Below, one piece after another: positions 17,946 to 26,171 of a stretch of 39,911 nt of DNA. Every line of letters starts with the position of its first letter. Position 1 is the stretch's first letter. The translations under genes were made by a program, and so were the position numbers. The DNA is from Pseudogracilibacillus auburnensis (GTDB taxonomy: Bacteria > Bacillota > Bacilli > Bacillales > Amphibacillaceae): assembly GCF_003201975.1 (NCBI RefSeq), contig NZ_QJJQ01000015.1, forward strand, positions 103,694 to 143,604. Direction: 5' to 3'. Under the pieces are notes generated by a model. That model saw only the letters and a program-made list of their open reading frames with translations. It searched no databases and was not told the DNA's origin.

Positions 17946-18428
17946 GAGTAGAATTATTGCTAATGTAAAGTTTACATACAACTCATGCTAAACTCGTACC
18001 TATAAGAGGACAGTGTAGTAAATTTTATACTGGATGTTTATTGGTACAACAGCATGGATCTTATGGCTAAAATAAACCAAAAGATTAGCAGTATCGGAAT
18101 TAGCACAAAAATATCGCTAGGTTTAATGGATCAGGAAGTACTCAAGAGAAGATGTGGCGATGAATCTGATCGATATGATAGAATCATTGAATTTTGAACA
18201 TGACGGTTTGTTAAATGAAATAAAGAAACAAGGAAGGAATGGAATAATAATTGCCATAAGATATGTGATCAATCGATTTTAAACGAGGTTATTTATAATA
18301 GGTTACAGAAAAAGGTCGAATGAATATTGTAAAAAGAAATTAGTCGGGTATCTAATCCACTTCTTTGCCATTCTCTCCCTAAAAATCTATAATCAAAAGG
18401 AGTAGTTTTGTGAAAAGGATGTGTGACG
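17946..18428. other. Gene-free stretch upstream of the ABC exporter
   Basis: No convincing gene. A 40-codon frame at about 18162-18284 (MNLIDMIESLNFEHDG ...) has no ribosome binding site. The preceding 100 bases read as a broken protein-like frame, perhaps an old transposase or regulator fragment, but I cannot assign it. A good AAAAGGA site just before 18429 belongs to the exporter. Confidence 0.3.
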
Positions 18429-20144
18429 ATGATTCGACGATTTTTTTCCTATTATAAGCCGCATAAACGGTTATTTATTATAGATTTTACAAGCGCTGTT
18501 ATTGTCGCTATTTTAGAGCTGGCCTTCCCTGTGGCGGTGCAATGGTTTATCGATGATTTATTACCGGGAAATAATTGGGATCTTATTGTAAAAGTGAGTA
18601 TTGGCTTATTTCTTATTTATCTTTTAAGTACCTTTTTGCAATATATTGTTACCTATTGGGGACATAAGCTAGGGCTTAATATTGAAACAGATATGAGGGA
18701 AGACTTATTTCATCATGTACAAAAGCAGTCATTTCGCTTTTTTGACAATACAAAAACAGGACATATCATGAGTCGAATAACGAATGACCTTTTTGAAATT
18801 GGTGAACTTGCACACCATGGTCCTGAGGATTTATTTATTGCGGTAATGACATTCATTGGAGCATTTTGGATTATGCTTACAATTAATGTACAGCTTGCTC
18901 TTATTATCTTGTTCATTGTTCCGATTCTTATCTTTTTCATGACGTATAGCAATATTAAAATGAGTAAAGCGTGGCGTAATATGTATGAAGATATTGCTGG
19001 GGTAAACGCACGAATTGAAGATGCTGTCTCAGGTGTACGAGTTGTGCAGTCATTTACGAATGAAGCGTACGAGATGGAACGTTTTACAGAAAACAACCAA
19101 CTGTTTCGTAGATCAAAACTAACAGCTTACAAAGTAATGGCACTCGTTCATTCAAATATTTATATGTTCATGCGATTCATTACGTTGCTCGTGTTAATTA
19201 TCGGTGCATGGCTCAGTTTTACCAATCGTTTATCGTATGGCGAGCTTGTCGCTTTCGTTTTATATGTAAATGTATTGTTCAAACCAATTGAAAAAATTAG
19301 TGCACTGCTTGAGTTGTATCCGAAAGGGATGGCAGGATTTCGTCGATTTATCGATCTACTTGATGTTCATCCTGACGTAAAGGACCGAAAAGGAGCGAAA
19401 AATGTCACTCATCTAAATGGAAATATTTCATTCGATGATGTCACATTTACGTATGAAAAAACACAAGCACCTGTATTAAAAGGGATGGATTTTCATATCA
19501 AAGCTGGGGAAACGATCGCATTTGTTGGTCCTTCTGGTGCCGGAAAAACGACAATTTGCTCCCTCATACCAAGATTCTATGATATTGATAAAGGCGCTAT
19601 TACGATTGACAGGATGGACATAAGAGATATGACGATGCGCTCGTTACGGAAACAAATTGGCATCGTGCAACAAGATGTTTTTCTTTTTACAGGAACATTA
19701 CGTGAAAATATCGCTTACGGAAAGCTTGATGCAACAAATGAAGAAATTGAAGAAGCAGCCAAGTTAGCCCATATGGAAGCATTTATTGCAGAATTGCCAA
19801 ATGGGTATGAGACACAAGTTGGAGAACGTGGTTTAAAGCTATCTGGTGGTCAAAAACAACGGATTGCCATTGCCCGAATGTTTTTAAAAGACCCATCGAT
19901 TTTAATTTTAGATGAAGCAACATCTGCTCTTGATACTGAAACCGAAGCAATTATTCAAGAGGCACTTATGAACTTAGCGAAAAACCGAACAACGCTAATA
20001 ATAGCCCACCGCCTTGCGACCATTAAGCATGCTGATCGTATCATGGTCGTTACGAAAGAAGGGATTAAAGAAGAGGGTAGTCATGAGGAATTGATTGCTC
20101 AGGGTGGTATGTTTGCTCATCTCCACGATATTCAGTTAAGGTGA
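18429..20144 (+). CDS. ABC exporter, fused permease and ATPase (multidrug/lipid type)
   Basis: 571 residues from ATG 18429, which is 10 bases after AAAAGGA; GTG 18423 is too close to it. Six membrane segments (about 15-300) of the ABC type I exporter fold are fused to a nucleotide-binding domain: Walker A GPSGAGKTT (about 366-374), Q-loop QQDVFLF, signature LSGGQKQR (about 471), Walker B ILILDEATSALD, and a switch His in IIAHRLATI. It would work as a homodimer and pump a hydrophobic substrate out of the cell. The closest build is YgaD-like or MsbA-like exporters. No accessory protein is adjacent, so the substrate is open. Confidence 0.93.
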   Translation: MIRRFFSYYKPHKRLFIIDFTSAVIVAILELAFPVAVQWFIDDLLPGNNWDLIVKVSIGLFLIYLLSTFLQYIVTYWGHKLGLNIETDMREDLFHHVQKQSFRFFDNTKTGHIMSRITNDLFEIGELAHHGPEDLFIAVMTFIGAFWIMLTINVQLALIILFIVPILIFFMTYSNIKMSKAWRNMYEDIAGVNARIEDAVSGVRVVQSFTNEAYEMERFTENNQLFRRSKLTAYKVMALVHSNIYMFMRFITLLVLIIGAWLSFTNRLSYGELVAFVLYVNVLFKPIEKISALLELYPKGMAGFRRFIDLLDVHPDVKDRKGAKNVTHLNGNISFDDVTFTYEKTQAPVLKGMDFHIKAGETIAFVGPSGAGKTTICSLIPRFYDIDKGAITIDRMDIRDMTMRSLRKQIGIVQQDVFLFTGTLRENIAYGKLDATNEEIEEAAKLAHMEAFIAELPNGYETQVGERGLKLSGGQKQRIAIARMFLKDPSILILDEATSALDTETEAIIQEALMNLAKNRTTLIIAHRLATIKHADRIMVVTKEGIKEEGSHEELIAQGGMFAHLHDIQLR

Positions 20145-20217
20145 ATATTTCTTCCAATGTGATTTACGTTTAAACTGATAGATACAAGTTATTCAATCTT
20201 GCTGGGAGGGAGAAAGA

Positions 20218-20592
20218 ATAGGTAAAGAAAGAACAAACTTATATTTTATCGCTATTTTGGTAGCAATTTCTTCTAATTCATTTGACATACACTTGGACTT
20301 TACGGTGGTTCCAATTTTCATTATTTTTATCCTAATTATCATGTTTCTAGGTAATAAGGTGACGAAAGAGCTGAATATTTGGCAGAAGCTAGGACTCGTC
20401 ATCGTTCATGCGAGTGTACTATTTTTAGCTGTGATGCTCACTCATTACATAGCGATAACAGTATTTGGATTCATTACAATTGGTTGGATAAAAATGGTTG
20501 TAAAATTTATGTTGATCGTTATTATAGTATGGATTGTTTTAAGGTCTTTACGGTATCTATCTTTAAAAATTAGCGCCGGGAAGTTTCCATAG
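20218..20592 (+). CDS. Small membrane protein of unknown function
   Basis: About 124 residues if translation starts at ATA 20218, which lies 6 bases after a GGGAGGGAG site. The frame is open from 20182 and has no ATG, GTG or TTG until TTG 20257, which cuts off the first hydrophobic stretch and has no site. Three hydrophobic segments are visible, the second a nearly pure Ile/Phe/Met run. I do not recognise the family. It follows the exporter by 73 bases and ends in its own terminator, so it could be co-transcribed with the exporter. The start codon is the odd point. Confidence 0.6.
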   Translation: MGKERTNLYFIAILVAISSNSFDIHLDFTVVPIFIIFILIIMFLGNKVTKELNIWQKLGLVIVHASVLFLAVMLTHYIAITVFGFITIGWIKMVVKFMLIVIIVWIVLRSLRYLSLKISAGKFP

Positions 20593-20628
20593 AATAAATG
20601 TGTAAAATATTTCTCTCCATTTGATATG

Positions 20629-20690
20629 GCCCCCAAGAGGTAAGATTGGATGTAGTTCAATTGTACCTTTTGGGGGCTTATTTATTTTTG
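20629..20690 (+). terminator. Strong Rho-independent terminator
   Basis: A 14-bp stem with one wobble (GCCCCCAAGAGGTA at 20629-20642 with TACCTTTTGGGGGC at 20664-20677) and a T-rich tail. Confidence 0.85.
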
Positions 20691-20750
20691 GTAAGTGTAT
20701 TCACCTCCATATCCATCCATTCAATGTTTTTTAGGCATTCAGATGAAAAT

Positions 20751-20830
20751 GTATACGCTCCGTTACTGGGAGTTACGCTGCCTCGAACTACTCAATCCTT
20801 TTTATCTTCCTTTTTGAATACGCACTTTTA
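20751..20830 (+). repeat. Degenerate family B repeat (third copy)
   Basis: tatacgctccgtta ... atcctttttatcttcctttttgaatacgcactttt matches the right half of the elements at 23228 and 28284, with many substitutions. A 61-codon frame reading across it is an artefact of the repeat. The rest of 20691-20924 holds no gene. Confidence 0.55.
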
Positions 20831-20924
20831 GTAAAATCTTTTCAATTATTTAAAGCCAAATCCTCTGTTGAATTGTCTAATAAGTGAATCAATCATTTTG
20901 GGAGAGATTGGAGGAAAGAGTATA

Positions 20925-21299
20925 GTGAAGAAAAAGATCGTTGTAGTCGATGACGAGAAGCCAATAGCAGATATCGTTCAATTTTTTCTGCAAAAGGAAG
21001 GATTTTCGATACGATGCGCCTATAATGGTCAAGATGCAATGGAACTGATTGAAGAGATACGCCCTGATATGATTGTACTAGATATGATGCTTCCTGACTA
21101 TGATGGTGTAGAGTTGTGCTGTCAATTTCGAAAAAAATTGGACATACCGATTATTATATTGACAGCAAGTAATTCGGAAAATGATAGAAAGCGCGCATTT
21201 GAACTTGGGGCAAGTGGATTCGTATTCAAACCTTTTTACATGCAAGAATTGGTTGCTTTAGTAAAAGGATGTCTTCTTAGCCCATCCAAAGCAAGGTAA
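20925..21299 (+). CDS. Stand-alone response-regulator receiver domain
   Basis: 124 residues from GTG 20925, which has GGAGGAAAG 6 bases upstream. The chain is a single receiver: the acidic pair in VVVDDEKP, the phosphoacceptor Asp in MIVLDMMLPDYDG (about residue 53), Thr in IILTAS and Lys in VFKPF. There is no output domain, so it would pass phosphate on or act by protein contact, as Spo0F does. The length is the same as Spo0F, but motifs such as LDMMLPDYDG are more like the receiver half of an OmpR-type regulator, so truncation of a longer regulator is possible. It lies 65 bases before an ECF sigma gene. No kinase is adjacent. Confidence 0.85.
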   Translation: MKKKIVVVDDEKPIADIVQFFLQKEGFSIRCAYNGQDAMELIEEIRPDMIVLDMMLPDYDGVELCCQFRKKLDIPIIILTASNSENDRKRAFELGASGFVFKPFYMQELVALVKGCLLSPSKAR

Positions 21300-21364
21300 A
21301 TAGCAGGTAATGGGAGATAAATATTTCGAAGCAAATGTAAGGAAAGGAAGAGACGAAGATTGAG

Positions 21365-21895
21365 GTGATCGTTATCAACCGGTTAGTCAAAAAAGCACAA
21401 AAAGGGGATGAAAAGGCATATATTACCCTTTTTCAACAATACGAGGCAGATATTTATCGGATGGCATTTGTATATGTTAAAAATCAAGAAGATGCATTGG
21501 AAATTGTTCAAGAGACAGCTTATAAATCATTCAGAGAGATCAAGACATTAAAAAATCCGGAGTATTTTAAAACTTGGTTGATTCGAATTGCAATTAACAC
21601 TGCACTAAGTCACCTGAGTAAGGGAAAGAAAGTAGTACATTTACGACCTGAGTATGCGGAGACATTTTCTACCAATGAAAAAGATGTTTCCCTACAAATA
21701 ACACTTCAAGATTTAATTGAGCGATTAAATGAAACGGAAAAAAGTGTCGTGCTGTTAAAGTATTACGAGGATCATACAATGGGGGAAATTGCGAGTATAT
21801 TAGATATGCCGTTAGGTACAGTGAAAACCACTTTATATCGTTCTTTAGACAAACTGCGGGTGCAAATGAAAAGGGAGGATATGTATGAACAATGA
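21365..21895 (+). CDS. ECF-type RNA polymerase sigma factor
   Basis: 176 residues as drawn from GTG 21365. Region 2 shows IYRMAFVYVKNQEDALEIVQ and TWLIRIAINTALS; region 4 shows EKSVVLLKYYEDHTMGEIA and LGTVKTTLYRSLDKL. The start is uncertain: GAGGTGA (21362-21368) would better serve ATC 21374, giving a protein that begins (M)NRLVKKAQKGDEKAY, the usual beginning for this sigma group. Its 3' end overlaps the anti-sigma gene by 11 bases, so the pair is coupled. Envelope stress is the usual trigger in this family; the signal here is unknown. Confidence 0.92.
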   Translation: MIVINRLVKKAQKGDEKAYITLFQQYEADIYRMAFVYVKNQEDALEIVQETAYKSFREIKTLKNPEYFKTWLIRIAINTALSHLSKGKKVVHLRPEYAETFSTNEKDVSLQITLQDLIERLNETEKSVVLLKYYEDHTMGEIASILDMPLGTVKTTLYRSLDKLRVQMKREDMYEQ

Positions 21896-22829
21896 AATTA
21901 AACGTCAAATGGAAAAGATTGAGGTTCCCGAGGATCTCCATGAAAGATCGAAATTAGGAATTATGCAAGTGAAACAAGCAAGAAAAAAATATAAAAGGAC
22001 TTCTGGGTGGTTTATCGGTGTTGCAGCTTCTATCCTATTTATTGGTGCGACATTTTTAATCGGTGGTTCCCACTTAACGGATGCAGCAGAAACGTTATTA
22101 GTGAAAGTTTTTAGTTTGGAAGAACAAGAACAGATTCAGGAAGGTATTCAGAAAACTGCTCCAGACCCAGAGGGGGGAGCTGTAGAAGCTAAAGCATATT
22201 TGCAGCAGATGGAAAAGCACTTACAATTTGCAAAAGAATATCTCTCTCCAGAGGAATATGAAGATTACAGCCGATTAATAGGTGACATGATGAAGATAGA
22301 TATGGAAAGAATAGAAAACCCTCATGCAGACATGACGAAATTATATAAACGGGAAGAAGAAATCTTGCAGGATGCACAGAAGTATACAGACAAGCTAAAT
22401 GCGCTAACGAACTATACGTTAGAAGAAGCACAGGAGATGGTTGACTTTGCGATCAACCGACCAGCCTATGTACCGACAGGCTATGATTTAGAAGAGGAAA
22501 TAGCGTACACGGAGGAAGCGAATCCTTTGGAAGATCCAACAATAACAATCAAGTATGGACAAACAGATGGTGAATTTGGTTTTTATTTGCATATAGAGAA
22601 AATAGCTCAAGATAAGTACGATGAATTATCGACCTACGATCATATTGATTCATATGAACTAAATGGATTTGCTTTTCAGCATGCACATGATACTCCTAAT
22701 GTTGATACAGGCAATGTGCAAGCAATGAGCGTGATGATACCTGGTGAAGAATATGAAGTGATCATGGTTGCGGATATATTATCTAAAGAAGAGATGGAAA
22801 AGGTCTTGTTGTCCATGGTGGAAGAGTGA
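21885..22829 (+). CDS. Anti-sigma factor, single-pass membrane protein
   Basis: 314 residues; GGGAGG precedes the ATG. A cytoplasmic N-terminus of about 40 residues (IKRQMEKIEVPEDLHERSKLG), one membrane segment (about 42-62) and a large acidic outer part follow. The outer part has a helical section (LQQMEKHLQFAKEYLSPEEY) and then a beta-rich C-terminal domain beginning NRPAYVPTGYDLEEE, like the DUF4367-type sensor domains found in Bacillus anti-sigma proteins. Overlap with the sigma gene supports the role. It likely holds the sigma factor until an envelope signal triggers release or proteolysis. Confidence 0.8.
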   Translation: MNNEIKRQMEKIEVPEDLHERSKLGIMQVKQARKKYKRTSGWFIGVAASILFIGATFLIGGSHLTDAAETLLVKVFSLEEQEQIQEGIQKTAPDPEGGAVEAKAYLQQMEKHLQFAKEYLSPEEYEDYSRLIGDMMKIDMERIENPHADMTKLYKREEEILQDAQKYTDKLNALTNYTLEEAQEMVDFAINRPAYVPTGYDLEEEIAYTEEANPLEDPTITIKYGQTDGEFGFYLHIEKIAQDKYDELSTYDHIDSYELNGFAFQHAHDTPNVDTGNVQAMSVMIPGEEYEVIMVADILSKEEMEKVLLSMVEE

Positions 22830-22957
22830 ATCTAAGGCTATGATGAGGTTGTCATATTGTCTTTTGAGCACACATTTTTAATAGAAGAAGGGCTATAAAA
22901 GAACAACTTGACTGCAATTTTCCAAGTTTCTGACGATGTTTAGGAAATTTTCTAATT

Positions 22958-23060
22958 GGGGTCTGCTGAACGAAAGAAAAAATCTGTTTTAACTAAAAAG
23001 CTTGCCACATTTTCAAAAGAAAATGGCAGGATGGAGCGTAGCTTATTTGTTCAGCAGCCC
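22958..23060. repeat. Family C hairpin element (MITE-like)
   Basis: Terminal inverted repeats CTGCTGAAC (22963-22971) and GTTCAGCAG (23049-23057), extended by GGG/CCC, enclose about 77 bases with an inner hairpin (TGCCACATTTTC, aaaa, GAAAATGGCA). No coding potential. The size and symmetry resemble a miniature mobile element. Confidence 0.6.
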
Positions 23061-23227
23061 TAAGTAATCATTGATAACAAAAAATACACCCTCCCCCATC
23101 TAATAATGTCGCTAGTTTGTTCACCGCATATTCTACCATTCATCCTCCTCACGATTTCCGTCAACGACCTGTGTAAAGCTAAAGTTGTTTAAGCAAAATG
23201 GGATAATGGAGTCAAATGATCTTTATA
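23061..23227. other. Short gene-free stretch with a possible 5' gene fragment
   Basis: On the minus strand a good GAGGAGG site precedes an ATG at about 23140 and a 23-codon frame (MVEYAVNKLATLLDGGGCIF ...) that ends near the family C element. It could be the start of a gene cut off by that element, but the family is not recognisable. Confidence 0.25.
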
Positions 23228-23452
23228 GAGGATGTTCAAAAAGGCCAACAAAAATGACGTCGTCGAATTTCGGTGTTGCTTGCTTTTCTGGTACTCACGT
23301 ATGTAAAGCCATTAGGGGATCTTCCGTTAAATTCGCCCACGTCCTGTGGGCAACACGGAAGTCATCACATCCTGTGAAAGTCCGTTCCTCAAAGCTACGC
23401 CGCCTTGAACTTCTTGGTCCTTTTTATCGGCCTTTTGAACACGCACTTATAA
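23228..23452 (+). repeat. Family B hairpin element with nested insertion
   Basis: Terminal inverted repeats GTTCAAAAAGGCC (23234-23246) and GGCCTTTTGAAC (23429-23440). It is closely similar to the element at 28284-28444, but carries about 65 extra bases in the middle. These bases form their own hairpin: CTTCCGT (23321-23327) with ACGGAAG (23355-23361), and GCCCAC (23335-23340) with GTGGGC (23346-23351). The 93-codon frame across it is not a gene. Confidence 0.7.
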
Positions 23453-23462
23453 AAAAAAAATA

Positions 23463-23514
23463 TTGACCTAACAGGTAAATGTAATTATAATGAAGTTGAC
23501 CTTCAAGGTAAATG
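23463..23514 (+). promoter_or_regulatory. Promoter with tandem operator for the TetR gene
   Basis: TTGACC (23463-23468), a 17-bp spacer and TATAAT (23486-23491) make a near-consensus vegetative promoter. Two 19-bp copies of TTGACCTnnnAGGTAAATG lie at 23463-23481 and 23496-23514, 33 bp apart. The first covers the -35 box and the second sits after the -10 box. Each contains the inverted half-sites ACCT/AGGT, as expected for dimeric repressor sites. Confidence 0.8.
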
Positions 23515-23530
23515 ACATATAAAAGGGTTG

Positions 23531-24163
23531 ATGACGATACTTCCAAAAATGTTAAATCTGGAATCCAAAAGAAAAGATGTTATAGTAAATGCGGCATTAA
23601 AGGAATTTGCCGTGAAGGGCTTTGACGATGCATCAACAAATGTAATTGCAAAAGAGTCTGGGATGTCAAAGGGGTTAATGTTCCACTATGTAAATAGCAA
23701 AAAAGACCTTTTTCTATTCCTTTATGATTACTGTACAGACATGATGAATAAAGAATATCTTGATTTAATGAATTTTAACGAACAAGATATTTTTGAAAAG
23801 TTGCGACAATCATATCTTCTTCAGATTGAGTTACTACAAAAGCATCCTTGGATTTTCGAATTTATTAAAATAATGACTGCTACTACGAAGTCTGAGGAAA
23901 TCAATCAGGAGCTAGAAGCAAGAGGCAATGAAGAACAATTAATATGCCATAAGACAATGTTTAATAGGATTGACGAATCTAAATTTAGGGAAGGCTTAGA
24001 CGTTGAAAGAGGAAAGCAGTTTATTTTTTGGTTGAATATTGGTTTTACCAATCAGATATTAGAGAAGATAAGAAACTCAAAAATGACCGACTTGGACTAT
24101 AACAATATTCTTACAGAGCTTGATGGTTACTTGAATGAACTCAGGAAAATCTTTTATAAATAG
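23531..24163 (+). CDS. TetR/AcrR-family transcriptional regulator
   Basis: 210 residues from ATG 23531 (a weak AAAAGGG site lies close by; TTG 23528 or ATG 23549 are alternatives). The N-terminal helix-turn-helix (about 12-58) has the TetR pattern VIVNAALKEFAVKGFDDAST, IAKESGMSKGLMFHYV and NSKKDLF. The helical C-terminal ligand-binding half is of no specific class I can name. Two near-identical operator copies overlap its own promoter, so autorepression is likely. No exporter is adjacent. The following methyltransferase and membrane protein genes may be in its regulon, but no matching site was seen before them. Confidence 0.9.
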   Translation: MTILPKMLNLESKRKDVIVNAALKEFAVKGFDDASTNVIAKESGMSKGLMFHYVNSKKDLFLFLYDYCTDMMNKEYLDLMNFNEQDIFEKLRQSYLLQIELLQKHPWIFEFIKIMTATTKSEEINQELEARGNEEQLICHKTMFNRIDESKFREGLDVERGKQFIFWLNIGFTNQILEKIRNSKMTDLDYNNILTELDGYLNELRKIFYK

Positions 24164-24558
24164 ATAGTTTGCTGTGGACTCTACCTGATTCTATCTACTT
24201 TGAAACGATGAAAAATAACTGCTGGGAGTCTTGATGCCACGCTAAAAGATTATACATACAAAAAATAAGAGAATAACAGTGTTCTACCGATTGCAAGTCA
24301 ATCATTCCTAAATGTAAATATTCACCCATTAAATTTCACGCGGGGAACATCGTATACCCTAAAATGCTGGGTATACCAAGATCCACATGGATTATCCAGA
24401 AGAAAGTAGTTAAAGCGATGGAGGAACTTACTCGACTTGAGTAAAGCGCATAAAGAAATTTACAATGGAGAAAAAAAGAGAGAAGTACATCCTTCACTAA
24501 AACGGACAGATTTCTCCGAATAAAAATAACCTGAATGGACAGGAGATCGAGGAATGAT
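24164..24558. other. Gene-free stretch with a possible degraded frame
   Basis: On the plus strand, about 24312-24522 can be read as one protein-like frame with a single TAG interruption (...WVYQDPHGLSRRK, stop, LKRWRNLLDLSKAHKEIYNG ... LKRTDFSE, stop). It has no start or ribosome binding site and no recognisable family. Nothing else is seen. Confidence 0.25.
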
Positions 24559-25158
24559 ATGGATCGTCAATCATTAATTAAAAAGTTCGATAAGCAGGCA
24601 AAAAAATACAATAAACGACGAAAAAACGGTCAGGCTTATAAGTTTCGTCAACGAATTTTTCAAGAAGCTGAAGGAAAAGTTTTGGAGGTTGGCATTGGTT
24701 CTGGACTTAATTATCCCTTTTACAGTAAAGATATTGAATTGACAGGATTGGATTTTAGTCATGAAATGTTGAAAATAGCTCGAGATGCGGCAAAAGATTA
24801 TCCTTTTAAAATGACACTTCTACAAAAAGATGTTGAAGCGGTTGAGTTTAGCGAAAACAGCTTTGATACCATCATATCTTCTGGTAGTTTATGTGCCTAT
24901 CAAGAACCTGTTCATGTTTTAAATAGCTTTCAAAAATGGTGTAAGCCAGAAGGGAAAATACTAATGATGGAGCATGGCACTAGTACAAACAAACCGTTGG
25001 CATGGCTACAGAAGTCCTTGAATCCTTTGGCACTAAAGGTTGTAGGGTGCCACCAGAACAGAAATATTTCTGAAATCGTAAAAAAGTCTTGTTTACAACT
25101 TATTAGGGAGGAGCGTTACTTGGCTGGTTATTTATATTTGATCTGGGCTAAACCATAA
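24559..25158 (+). CDS. Class I SAM-dependent methyltransferase (METTL7/UbiE-like)
   Basis: 199 residues from ATG 24559, with GAGGAATGAT directly before it; an earlier ATG at 24535 has no site. The Rossmann core has motif I VLEVGIGSGLNYPFY (about 43-57), an acidic residue after beta-2 (LTGLDFSHEML), FDTIISSGSLCAY and KPEGKILMMEHG. The GCHQNRNIS segment near the C-terminus is shared with METTL7-like and phospholipid N-methyltransferase-type proteins. The acceptor could be a lipid, quinone or thiol; it cannot be decided here. A basic N-terminus (KKYNKRRKN) may contact a membrane surface. Confidence 0.85.
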   Translation: MDRQSLIKKFDKQAKKYNKRRKNGQAYKFRQRIFQEAEGKVLEVGIGSGLNYPFYSKDIELTGLDFSHEMLKIARDAAKDYPFKMTLLQKDVEAVEFSENSFDTIISSGSLCAYQEPVHVLNSFQKWCKPEGKILMMEHGTSTNKPLAWLQKSLNPLALKVVGCHQNRNISEIVKKSCLQLIREERYLAGYLYLIWAKP

Positions 25159-25294
25159 GTTTTTTTCTTCATCTTAAAAATACCTCTATATCATGGACAC
25201 TTGCTCATCTAAGTTGTGGTTTGAGAATGGTAAAAAGTGTGCAGGAATTGGTCAAATTGTTTAATAAAAAATGTAAAGTGAAAGAGGATTGATT

Positions 25295-25831
25295 ATGGAG
25301 CTAGAATATATAAGAGACTATGCGATGTACACAGCGATTTTCGGGATGTTTAGTTTTGTTTGGTTCGGGTGGGCTCAGGAGAATCCTAGAAAAAATTGGC
25401 GCAAGTATATTGGGGTTGCTTCCGGAATTGCATTGTTAGTATGCTTGATTGGTGTGTACTTAAGTGTGACACACTGGGATGCGGCTACTACCTTGTCAGA
25501 AAAGGACACGTTTACTTATTACTTAATTGTTTTCTACACTGAATTTTTTATAGCTGGTCTAGGCGCCTTTTTGTTGATTCGAAGTAATAAAAAGGGTTAT
25601 GTTGCTCCATGGGTTGCTTTTATTGTAGGTGTGCACTTTTTCTGGCTAGTAAACATTTTTCAAGACCCTAGCTTGTATATATTAGCTGTACTGATGATAG
25701 CAATTGCGGTAATATCACCATGGTTATCTAAAAAATGGAGTGTTGCCAGTAGTGCAATCACAGGCATAGGATCTGGAACAGCTTTATTTTGTTTTGCCAT
25801 ATTGGGATTGATTCGCTATCTATTGGCATAA
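25295..25831 (+). CDS. Integral membrane protein of unknown function
   Basis: 178 residues from ATG 25295 with AAAGAGG seven bases upstream. Five or six hydrophobic segments span most of the chain, with short loops such as QENPRKNWRKY and a pair of aromatic-rich stretches (FGMFSFVWFGWAQ, HFFWLVNIFQDP). I do not recognise the family and see no catalytic motif. It follows the methyltransferase by 136 bases on the same strand. Confidence 0.75.
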   Translation: MELEYIRDYAMYTAIFGMFSFVWFGWAQENPRKNWRKYIGVASGIALLVCLIGVYLSVTHWDAATTLSEKDTFTYYLIVFYTEFFIAGLGAFLLIRSNKKGYVAPWVAFIVGVHFFWLVNIFQDPSLYILAVLMIAIAVISPWLSKKWSVASSAITGIGSGTALFCFAILGLIRYLLA

Positions 25832-26171
25832 AAATGATTGCGAATACATGAACGAATCACTGGGCATACAGATATCGTTTCATCGCATGTAGCTCCAATT
25901 ACTGACCAGATGATTCCTGGATATAGACTTGGAACCCCTTATTGAAGCTGTTTTATATGGGCCGTCTTACTAATCTTTCAATATTCTTAAAAACAATCTT
26001 ATGGGAGTCAACCGGGTTCCATTGGCAATGTGACCGTTCGATAGTTATTTCGAAAATGTGTGTAAAGACTCATGCATATTGGTTGATCTGACATTTGGTT
26101 AAGAAGAATTTCAAACTTAACTCGCAATCTAGAAACGTTAAGATTCTGGCTGAAAACAGACGCCATAAGCT
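25832..26171. other. Gene-free stretch
   Basis: A short protein-like frame at about 25838-25945 (ITGHTDIVSSHVAPITDQMI and onward, ending in TGA) has no start or ribosome binding site and may be a decayed gene end. No terminator, RNA or repeat was recognised. Confidence 0.3.

Noticed and set aside
18162-18284. 40-codon frame beginning MNLIDMIESLNF
   Set aside because: No ribosome binding site, no recognisable family, and it lies in a degraded spacer.
20646-20831. 61-codon plus-strand frame after the membrane protein terminator
   Set aside because: It starts inside the terminator loop and runs through a degenerate family B repeat; no ribosome binding site.
23185-23466. 93-codon frame
   Set aside because: Lies almost wholly within the family B hairpin element, with nested inverted repeats; no ribosome binding site or protein-like composition.
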